Below, in pieces: positions 34,494-44,000 of a stretch of 64,000 nt of DNA (its first letter is position 1; every line of letters starts with the position of its first letter). Origin of the DNA: an uncultured bacterium (lineage in GTDB: Bacteria > Verrucomicrobiota > Lentisphaeria > Victivallales > UBA1829); the NCBI GenBank assembly GCA_902780135.1, contig CACZEK010000006.1, positions 1-64,000 on the forward strand, in the 5' to 3' direction. Position numbers and translations under genes: made by a program. Under the pieces are notes generated by a model. The model did no database searches. It saw only the letters and a program-made list of their open reading frames with translations, and had not been told where the DNA came from.

Positions 34494-37073
34494 ATGAAAA
34501 CACGGTTTCTTTTCGCCGTCCCCGTCATCCTCGGCCTTGTTGCGGCCGCGTTCATCCCGTCGATCCATGCAGCAGCGTCCGGCGGAAACCGTACCGCACG
34601 GACGGGCCGCCCGCAGCAGGCCGCGGTGAAAGCGCCCGGCTATGCGATCGTGGTCCCGGCGAACCATCCCGAACTCGATCCCGCCGTCAATGCGCTCAAG
34701 GCAAAACACGCCGCGCTCGGCCCGAAAGTCTTCACGTACAAAACGGACGTCCGCGAGGTCCTGCCCGACCTGCGGGAGAGCCTCCCGTACTACACGTGCT
34801 TCGTCACGCCGAAGGAGCTCGCCGGACGCAAGTTCACGGGCGAAGTCTCCCGCATGGCGCGCGAAATTCTGCCCGACCCGTACTGCGACACGTTCTGGGG
34901 CATCATAACCGGGTACGACAATTCGGACATCAGGCGCGTGGCGGAGTTCAAGGGGCCGATCGAGATCACCGACGCGCTCGACATGGTCGGCGGGTTCCAC
35001 CACTCCCTCATGCGGCGCTGCTACAGCTTCGACGAAACGCAGGAGGACAACCTCCGCATCACCGACCCCTCGAAGAACTTCGACAATAAAAAGACCCGCA
35101 TCGGCAGGGATTTCACCGAGGAATTCCTCAAGCTCGTGAAGGGCGGCGGATTCCAGATCATGATGACCTCCGGGCACGCCTCCGAGCACGACTGGGCAAG
35201 CGGATACCTGAGCAACAACATGTACCTGATCGACCGGAAGGGCGGACTCGCCGCGCGCGATACCCGCGGCCGCGTGACCGAGTTCAAGGACATGACGCCG
35301 AAGATCTGGTGCGCCGCGGGCAACTGCCTGATCGGAAACATCCCGCACGGGCAGGACTCCTGCATGGCGACCGCCATGATCCATTCGTTCGGCGTGTACC
35401 AGCTCATGGGCTACACGATCGAGACCTGGTTCGGGCGGCAGGGCTGGACGGCGCAGGGGATGCTGACCGACTACCCCGGCTACTACTCGTTCAACGAATC
35501 GTTCCACTTCGCGAACGCCTGGATCGTGGAGAACCTCGTGAAACGCAACCTGAACCACCTCACGCTCGACACCTCCGACTACAGCACCTTCGAGCTCAAG
35601 GCCGCCCAGACCCTGCGCGGCATCCGGTTCCGCAACTCCGAGGAACAGAAGGAGGCGCTCGGGCTGCTCTACGACCGCGACGTGGTGGCGTTCTACGGCG
35701 ATCCCGCCATGCGCGCGGCGATCGACCCGAAGCCGGGCCAGACGCTCAAACTGGAGCGGTCCACGGGCGCGGACGGCGTCCTGACGCTGAAGCTGACCGC
35801 GCTGAAGGACGACCAGTGGAAGGAACAGGGCGTGTACCTGCCCTACGGACGCGTTTTCTCCGCGCCGGAACTCGTTTCCAAGTCGTTCGACGGCAACGTG
35901 ATCGCCGCCTCCGCGTTCGCCTGCGTCAAGCTCAAAGGACCGTTCAAAAAAGGCATGGAACTCACACTCAAGGTCAAGGACGCCGGAAACGGCAGGGCGT
36001 CCTCTGGAGCAGTCGGAACGATCCGCAAGGCGCTCTCCGCACTCCCCGCCGGCGTTACCGCCGCCGACCTCGAATCCCGCCTCAACCGCGCCCTCTCCGG
36101 CATTTCGCCGGACAAACTCGACGCCTTCGCCGCCGCCGCGGACGCGAACCCCGCGGAGGGCGCGTATCTTGCCGCTCTCGTGGCGGAAATGCCCGAATGC
36201 GACTATGCGGACGCCGATCCCGCCCGCCTGCTGGAGGACGTCCGCTACGCGATGAAAGTCCGCGCGGAAGTCCCGTGGCGCGACCAGATCTCCGAGGACC
36301 TCTTCCTGCGCTACATCCTGCCCTACTGGAGCGTCAACGAAAAACGCGACCCGTGGCGGAAGTTCTTCTACGACAAGTTCATGTCCGGCGTGCGCGGCAT
36401 GAAGACGCCGAGCGAGGCGGTCAAGTACCTGAACGACCACGTCTTCAAGGAGCTGAACGTGACCTACGACGCGGTGAAACGCCCGAAGGCGGACCAGTCC
36501 GCGCAGGAATCCATCGCCGCATCCTACGCCTCCTGCACCGGCCTCTCCGTCATCCTCCTGAACGCCTGCCGCGCCTGCGGCGTCCCCGCCCGTTTCACCG
36601 GCTGCCCGCAGTGGACCGACCGGTCCGGCAACCACTCCTGGATCGAATTCTGGGACGGCCAGTGGATTTACGAAGGCGCGTCCTCCAGCGACCCGCGGAA
36701 CCGTTCGTGGGTCGGCGACAAGGTGAAGGAAGCCACGGAGGACTCCCTGGTCGGCGGCGTGTGGGCGGTCACGACCGAGCCGCAGCCGGACGGCGCGTTC
36801 TTCGTGCTGCCGTGGAAGCCGGCGGACCGTTCCTACCCGGCGGTCCCCCTGCGCGCGTTCTACCTCGACAACGGCATGATCAGCTACGACCTCTCCCGGT
36901 TCGGCGCGGAGAAATCCCCCGTCTGGCTGTATTACAGGGGCGAGCCGTGGTACCGCCTCGCGCCCCCGGTCGCGCAGACCGTCGACCTGCCGGCGTCCGT
37001 GCTCGCGGACATGAGCGTCCGCCTCGACTCCGACAAGGACGGGAAGCTCGTCCCGCTCGTGCGGAGGAACTGA
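34494..37073 (+). CDS. Exported protein: possible C25/caspase-like peptidase domain plus transglutaminase-like domain
   Basis: An 859-residue exported protein with a signal peptide (FAVPVILGLVAAAFIPSIHA). The C-terminal part is a transglutaminase-like papain-fold domain: catalytic Cys681 in YASCTGLSVILLNACRACG, His714 in GNHSWIEFW, and a following Asp in SSSDPRN. The N-terminal 400 residues are less clear. They contain MMTSGHASEHDW (His228) and WCAAGNCLIGNIP (Cys278), followed by DSCMATAMIHSFGVYQLMGYT. This His...Cys spacing and the 'inspect small failure' layout recall peptidase family C25 (gingipain, caspase fold), but the match is by eye only. The middle (about 420-500) is beta-rich. The transglutaminase call is firm at family level; activity could be peptidase rather than cross-linking. 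Confidence 0.75.
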   Translation: MKTRFLFAVPVILGLVAAAFIPSIHAAASGGNRTARTGRPQQAAVKAPGYAIVVPANHPELDPAVNALKAKHAALGPKVFTYKTDVREVLPDLRESLPYYTCFVTPKELAGRKFTGEVSRMAREILPDPYCDTFWGIITGYDNSDIRRVAEFKGPIEITDALDMVGGFHHSLMRRCYSFDETQEDNLRITDPSKNFDNKKTRIGRDFTEEFLKLVKGGGFQIMMTSGHASEHDWASGYLSNNMYLIDRKGGLAARDTRGRVTEFKDMTPKIWCAAGNCLIGNIPHGQDSCMATAMIHSFGVYQLMGYTIETWFGRQGWTAQGMLTDYPGYYSFNESFHFANAWIVENLVKRNLNHLTLDTSDYSTFELKAAQTLRGIRFRNSEEQKEALGLLYDRDVVAFYGDPAMRAAIDPKPGQTLKLERSTGADGVLTLKLTALKDDQWKEQGVYLPYGRVFSAPELVSKSFDGNVIAASAFACVKLKGPFKKGMELTLKVKDAGNGRASSGAVGTIRKALSALPAGVTAADLESRLNRALSGISPDKLDAFAAAADANPAEGAYLAALVAEMPECDYADADPARLLEDVRYAMKVRAEVPWRDQISEDLFLRYILPYWSVNEKRDPWRKFFYDKFMSGVRGMKTPSEAVKYLNDHVFKELNVTYDAVKRPKADQSAQESIAASYASCTGLSVILLNACRACGVPARFTGCPQWTDRSGNHSWIEFWDGQWIYEGASSSDPRNRSWVGDKVKEATEDSLVGGVWAVTTEPQPDGAFFVLPWKPADRSYPAVPLRAFYLDNGMISYDLSRFGAEKSPVWLYYRGEPWYRLAPPVAQTVDLPASVLADMSVRLDSDKDGKLVPLVRRN

Positions 37074-37103
37074 TTTCCGCATCAAACGCGACGAAAGAAA
37101 AAG

Positions 37104-37137
37104 CCGGTCCCGCGGTCGCGGAGGCCGGTTTTCTTTT
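37104..37137 (+). terminator. Terminator after the transglutaminase gene
   Basis: Nested hairpin: outer CCGG/CCGG and inner CCGC-GGTC-GCGG, followed by TTTTCTTTT. Confidence 0.65.
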
Positions 37138-37157
37138 GCCGGGGGGCTGCCTGTCCG

Positions 37158-38075
37158 TCAGGACTTTTTCAGGACGCTCGGGGGGAATCCGATCTGCTGG
37201 TGGAACTGCTTGGAGAAGAAGAACTGGTTCTTGTAGCCGAGGCGTTCGGCGGTCTCCTTGACGCTCATGCCGGAGGACAGCATGTTCACCGCCTTCTCCA
37301 TCTTGCACTGGATCTGGTACTGGCCGATGCTGTAGCCGTTGATCATCTGGAAATGGCGGCGGAGCGAAGGGTAGCTGAACGGGATGTCCTTCAGGAGTTC
37401 GGGCAGCGGGCTGTTGCTTCGGATGTTTGCCTGGATGACCTCCTTCACCGCGTCGGAGATCTCGTCGGAGAACCCCTTGATGCGGCTGTCCAGGATCACG
37501 GTCAGGTGCTTCAGTGCGCGGAGCGCGATCTGCGATTCGTCGCCCGCGGTCCGCAGGTACGCCAGGAAATCGTAGCACTGGTTGAGGAGTTCGAGCGAGA
37601 GGTTGATGTCGCGCACGGGCCCCTGCGAATCCAGCGCGAAGAGGTGGCGGCACATGGACCGCACCCAGGAGTCGTCCTGTCCGGGCATGTTCCTGAGCTT
37701 CAGATAGCCGGGGCTTCCCGCCTCGGTGTAGTCCAGGAAGGCGTCGTGCGGCCCGCAGTCGGCGGTGTTCTTCATGAAGTGGAACGCCAGGTAGAACTCC
37801 AGCCAGTTGCTGCCGGGGTCGATCAGGTTGGAATGGCTCACGCCGGGGATGCGGAAGAAGAGCTTGCCGGGGCAGAGATGCTCGCGGCACCCGGCGGCGT
37901 CGATGTAGGTGCCCGTGCCGCGCAGGACGACCGAGACGGAGAAGAGCGGGAAGCCGCCCCCGTGCCAGTCCAGCTCCTCGCGTTTCCGGATGATGCCGGA
38001 GGTGACGGCGTCGCGTCCGATGGAACGGTAGACGCCGCCGAAGTCGATGTCGAACTTTTTCGGGACTTCAAACAT
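37158..38075 (-). CDS. AraC-family transcriptional regulator
   Basis: A 305-residue regulator. The N-terminal half (about 20-150) is a beta-rich, probably cupin-type sensing domain (VSVVLRGTGTYIDAAG, FRIPGVSHSNLIDPG). The C-terminal 100 residues are the double helix-turn-helix of AraC/XylS proteins (INGYSIGQYQIQCKMEKAV, SVKETAERLGYKNQFFFSKQFHQQIGFPPS). It starts 9 bp after the giant hybrid sensor kinase and is probably in the same transcript. AraC proteins of this type often control sugar use; nearby targets cannot be told from sequence. It has no receiver domain, so a direct phosphotransfer link with the kinase is not evident. Confidence 0.9.
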   Translation of the reverse strand: MFEVPKKFDIDFGGVYRSIGRDAVTSGIIRKREELDWHGGGFPLFSVSVVLRGTGTYIDAAGCREHLCPGKLFFRIPGVSHSNLIDPGSNWLEFYLAFHFMKNTADCGPHDAFLDYTEAGSPGYLKLRNMPGQDDSWVRSMCRHLFALDSQGPVRDINLSLELLNQCYDFLAYLRTAGDESQIALRALKHLTVILDSRIKGFSDEISDAVKEVIQANIRSNSPLPELLKDIPFSYPSLRRHFQMINGYSIGQYQIQCKMEKAVNMLSSGMSVKETAERLGYKNQFFFSKQFHQQIGFPPSVLKKS

Positions 38076-38084
38076 GGGCGGGGA

Positions 38085-41000
38085 TCATCCGAGGTTGACC
38101 GGCGCGCCGCCTTCGTCCTTCCGCACGTCTCCGTCCTCGATGATGCGCTTGATCATGTTGGTGAGTTTCTCCCCGGTGATCGGCTTCAGGATGATGGCGT
38201 CGAAGTGCGACATGTCGAAGTTGCCGCTCGTCTCGACGTCGGCGGTCTGCGCCACGATCGGGATGTGCGCGAATTTCGGGTTCTCCTTCACCGCGGCGGA
38301 GAGCTGCGCGCCGTTCATCTCCGGCATCCACATGTCGGAGAGGATCAGGTCGACCGGCTGCTTTTCGAGGAGCTCGAGCGCTTCCCTGCCCGACCCGGCG
38401 GTGAAGACGTTGGCGAATCCGATCTTCTTGAAGAGCGCCTTCGCGACGCGGAGGTTCATCGGGACGTCGTCGACCACGAGGATGTTGATCGTCTTCACGT
38501 CGCGGTCGAAGGCGGGCGCCGCGACGTTCTTGTCCGGCGTCTTTTCGACGGTCTTCGCGGCCTTCTTCGTCTTCGCCTTCGCGCGGTAGCGCACGGCGTT
38601 GAGCGTGACCGAGAAGGTGCTGCCCTTGCCGATTTCGCTGGCGCAGGTCAGTTCGCCGTTCATGCAGACGGCGAGACGTTTGGAGATGGAGAGCCCGAGC
38701 CCGGTGCCGTTGTTCACGGCGTTGGTGCCGCGCAGCTTGGAGAGCTGGACGAACGGTTCCATAAGCTTCTTCTGGTCGTCCTCGGAGATGCCGATGCCGG
38801 TGTCGCTGACGGAGCACCGGAGCGTGCCGGTGTCCGCGGAATCCGCATCGGGCGTGAAGGAGACGCTGAGCGTGATCGCGCCCTTCTTCGTGAACTTGAC
38901 GGCGTTGCCGAGCAGGTTGATGAGGATCTGGCGGATGCGGATGTTGTCGACGTCGAGCTCCGGCAGGTCATCCGGCACGTCGGAAACGAGCTTGTTGCCG
39001 TTCTCTTGGGCGCGGAACGTGAAGATGAGCAGGACCTCGCGGCAGAGGGCGTTGAAGTCGGTGAACGCGGTGATGATCTGCATCTGGTTCGCCTCGAGTT
39101 TGGACAGGTCGAGCACGTCGTTGATGAGCATGAGCAGGGCGTTCGCCGAGGTGGAAATGGCGTCGAGGTATTCCTTCTGCTGGCTCTTGGAGACGCCGCC
39201 TTCGCGGAGGAGTTCGGCGAACCCGATGACGGAGTTCAGCGGCGTGCGGATCTCGTGGCTGACGCTGGCGATGAAGAAGCTCTTCGCCTTGTCCGCCGCC
39301 TGGGCGCGGGCGAGCGCGTCCATGATGAGCGCCTTGGCGCGTTTTCTGGCGAGCACCAGTTCGATCATGTGCGCCGTGGCGCGCAGCAGCGCGACGTCGT
39401 TCTCGGAGAACGTATGGCCGATGCCTTCGAAGTTGAATCCGGCGGTGCCCCAGATCTCGCCGTCCAGAAGGATGTTCGAGAGGAAGATCGCCCGCAGGTC
39501 GATCGCCTTGGCGGCCTGATGCCAGTCTTCCCGGATGTTGTTCCAGTCGATGGACTTCGTGTCGCTGCAGACGAACGTGCGTTTGTCGTCCGTGTTCTCC
39601 AGGATGCCGCGGACGCGGCTGAGCGTGCGGCCGAGCATTTTGAACTTCGAATGGAAATGCCTCAGGTCGACGAATTCGGCGACGCAGCGGGCTTTCGAGC
39701 CGTCGTCCACGTGTTCGAGCAGGCAGCCGCGGCTGGCGCCGAGGAGCTTGCAGACGTTTTCGAGCGTACGCTGGATGCAGCTGTCGAAATCGTCCTCGCT
39801 GATGAGGTCTTCCATGAGCTCGTTGACGAACCGCTGGTTCTGGATGAGCTGGTTCATGGTGGTCACGTCCACGGCGTAAACCATGTTGTACAGAGGATTG
39901 CCGTGGTCGTCGCGGACGGCGTCGTTCACGACGATATAATCCTGTCCGTGGTAGGTGGTGCTCTGGAGGCGCGAGGAACGGCGGACCGGGGCGTCGATGG
40001 CGACGTCGGGCTTCGTAAGCCTTGCCGAGAAATCGCGGAAGATGCGCTCGTTTTCGGCGGGGGTGAAAGTCTCGCCCGGATGACCGGCGACTCTGGAGAC
40101 GGCGGTGTTCGTGCGGAGGAGCACGTTGTCGGTGTTGAACAGCCAGATCGGGATGTCGATGTTGTCCAGGATCAGCTGGTTTTCGAGCATGACCTGGCGG
40201 ATCGCCTGCTGGTTGCGTTCGCGCTGTCTGGCGAGCGACACGATGTTGCCGCAGCTGATCAGGATGGCTTCGTCGAGGCTGGTGAAATCCCTGCGGTCGT
40301 GGAGGAACGTCAGGAAGACGCCGCCGGTCAGCTGGCTCTTTTCATAGACCGGGACGGAGATCATGGAGAATTCGCGCGTCATCGCACCCTCGTCCAGCTT
40401 CAGGCCGCCGGCGTCCGCGACGCCCTGCAGGCCGTCGATGCGGATGATGGAGCCGAGGGGCAGCTGCCTGACGCGCTCTTCCCAGCCGTACATGCCGAGG
40501 AAGGCATCGGCCCTTCCGGTCCCGATCGCGGTCAGCCCGTCGTACTGCCACTGGCGGTAGATGACGAATCCGCTCTTGTCCTTGTGAATGACCACGATGC
40601 GGGCGCAGCCGAGCTCCTTGCGGAGGATTCCGGCGATGCCGTCCAGCACGCTGTCGAAGACCTGTTCCCGGTTGAAGCGGGACAGCATTTCGGTGTTGAT
40701 GCGCTCGATGGTGAGCAGCTTCTGCATGTCGGTGACGTCGTTGGACGCGGCGAGCAGGAGCTTGCGTCCGCTGGCGTCCTGGATCACGCGCGTGACGGTC
40801 TTGATGAAACGGAGATGCTTATGCTCGCCTCCGACGGGGAGCTCTTCCTCGAAGTCCACCGTGGCGTTCACGGCCTGTTCCGGGTCGTTCATGCGTCCGG
40901 CGAAATCCAGGATCGCCCTGTTTTCGAAGATTTCCACATCGGTCTTGCCGATGATCTCGTTCGGAGTGCGCTTGAAGACGTTCGCGAACGCGTTGTTGCA

Positions 41001-44000
41001 GAGCAGATAGCGGAAGTCGTGGTCGACGTCCTTCACCGTGAACATGACCGGGATGGCGTTGATCGCGGCGTCCCACAGCGACTGCGTCTCCCTCAGTTTC
41101 ATCATGCTCAGCGTCAGCTCGGTCACGTCCTGCAGGATGCCGGCAATCGCCGGTTCGTTCGGAACGCTCAGGTCGAGCGAGACCAGCGCGCGGATGTAGC
41201 GCAGGCTGGACGTCTGGCCGATACGGAACGAGAACGTGGCGGTCTCGCCCTGTTTGTTCGACTGTTCCATCCTCTCCAGCTCGCGGGCGAAAAGCGGAAT
41301 GTCGTCGGGATACACCCAGTCCTCGAAACGGATCGGTTCGCCGTTTTCGTCGTTCGGCCAGATCGAATAGAGGAGGCTGGAGCCGGAGCGTTTGTGCGTC
41401 TTGATCTCAAATCGGAACGACGCCAGACGCGCCATTCCGGAAGCATTCTCCAGGCTTTCCATTGCCCGGCGGAGCTCTTCGCGCTTGTTCCGTTCCTCCG
41501 TGACGTCGCGGAACACCAGGATCGCGCCCGTGACCTCGCCGGACCGCGTGCGGATCGGAGCGGCGTTGGAGGCGATGTGGTACCGCTGTCCGGACATGGA
41601 GACCAGGTCGGTCTGGTCGGCGCCGTTGGCGACCTCGCCGGACCGCAGGGCCTCCGTAAGCGGCGAAACGACCGTCTTTCCGGTCTGTTCGTCGACGATG
41701 CGGAAGAAATCGGTATGGGGTTTGCCGAGCGTTTCGACCTGTTTGCAGCCGAGCAGAGTCTCGGCGTTCGGGTTGATCATCGTGACGACGCCCTTCGCAT
41801 CCGTCGTGATGATGCCGTCGCCGATGGACCGGAGCGTGAGGAGGAAGCGGTCGGCGTTTTCCTCCGCCGCGCGCTTCGCGTTGACCATTTCGGAAACGTC
41901 GCTGGACGCGGCGAGCAGGATTCTGCGTCCGGCGGTGTCCCGGATTACGCGGATCACGGTCCTGATCGAGCGGATCTGTCCGTCCGAGACAGGAAGCTCT
42001 TCCTCGAACTCTCTTGTTTCGTTCACAGGCAGAGTCTGGGCAAGCTTGTTCAGGCGGTTCGAGAAATCCAGGTTCCCGTCATTGACGAACAGCTCAGGAT
42101 CGGTCTTGCCCGTGATCTCGTCCGGAGTACAGTTGAAGATGTCGGAGAACGCGTTGTTGCAGAGCAGATAGCGGCAGTCATTGTCGAGATCCTTCACCGT
42201 GAACATGATCGGCATGGCGTTGATCGCGGCGTCCCACAGCGCCTGCGTGTCCTTCAGTTTCAGCATGTTCAGCGTGAGTTCCGTCACGTCCTGCACGATG
42301 CCGTTCACCGAGGGCCCGCTCGGGTCGCTCCTGTCGATCATGACCTGCATGCGGTAGTAGCGGAGCTCATCGGACTTATTGACGCGGAACGAAAAGTCCA
42401 CGGTCCCGCCCGGAGCTTTCCCGTCGAGCAGCAGTTTCATGTTCTGCTTGAAAAGCGGCAGGTCCTCCGCATGGACGATTTTCTCCTCATGAAGCGCATT
42501 GCCGTTCTCGTCCACGGGCCACAGCTCGTTCAGGATGCGGGTGGTCCCGGTGCGTTTGTTCTCCTTGAAATCGAAGCGGAACGGTGCGAGGCGTGCCATT
42601 TCGGACGCGCCTTCGAGTTCGATCATGGCGCGGCGGAGCTCTTCGCGCTTGTTCCGTTCCTCCGTGACGTCGCGGAACACCAGGATCGCGCCCGTGATCT
42701 CGCCGGACCGCGCATGGATCGGGGCGGCGTTGGAGGCGATGTGATACCGCTGTCCCGAGGCGGAGATCAGGTCGGTCTGGTCCGCGCCCTCGGCGACCGA
42801 GCCGGACCGCAGGGCGTCCATCAGCGGCGAGGGGACCGGCTTCCCGGTCTGTTCGTGGACGATGTGGAAGAAATCGGTGTGCGGCTTGCCGAGCACGGCG
42901 GACTGTTTCCGGCCGAGCATCTTTTCGGCGTTCGGATTGATCAGCGTGACGACGCCCTGGGAATCCGTCGTGATGATGCCGTCGCCGATGGAGCGGAGCG
43001 TGAGGAGGAAGCGGTCGGCGTTTTCCTCCGCCTCGCGTTTGGCGTTCTCCAGATCCGTGACGTCGTGGAACAGCGTGAAGAGGACCCGGCGGTTGTCGGC
43101 GGTGCGGATGAGCTTGCGGTAGAAATTGCCGATGCGGATGCGCCCGTTGCGGTCGTGGAGACGGCCGGTGGCGTGGTATTCGGGGCGGCGCTCCAGGACC
43201 TCGATCGCATGGAGGTCATCCGCCCGGATGGCGTCGGCGTCTTCCTGGAATCCGAGGATCTCGGAATCGGTCTTCCCTGCGACGGAGAGCAGCGGCTTGT
43301 TCAGGAACTTGAGGCAGGCTTCGTTGCAGGTGATGATGCGGAAATCGTTGTCGACGTCCTTTGTCATCACGAAGGACGGCATGTTGTCGAGCAGGATGGA
43401 GTGCTGCTGCAGGAGTTCCTGGAGTTTCGAGTTCAGCTGCTGGAGCTGGAGATGCGCCTCTTCCAGCTCGGTGATGTTCACGGCGGTGCCGAGCAGCAGG
43501 CGCGTCCCGTCCTCGTCGGTGAAAATGCGCTGGAGGCACCGCAGATGCTGGGGCCTGCCGTCCCACGTCTTCACGTCCACATTGGTTTCCTGCTGCTGGT
43601 CCGGTCCCGGGTTCGCCACAAACTCCAGGTCGTTTTTGCGGAGCCGCTCCGCGATGTCGCGCGGCAGGAAGTCGAAGTCGGTCTTGTCGTTGAGCTCGTT
43701 CTCGCCGACGCCGTAGAACATGCAGCGGGTACGGTTGTTGAAGACATAGCGGAAATCGTCGTCGATGTCCTTGGCGAAAATGTGGATGGGCAGGAAGTTG
43801 ATGAGGATGTCCCACATCCGCGTGCTCTTCTTGAGCTGGGCGAAATACCGCTCGGCCTGGCGCCTGGCGTTCTGGAGCTCCGTATTGTCCAGCGAGAAGC
43901 AGATCACGGCGTCCTGTCCGAAAATGTCGCGTTCCAGCGGGGCGAACGAAATGGCGCGGTGGACGTCCTCGTAGTTGTATTCGATCGTGAGCTGCCTGCT

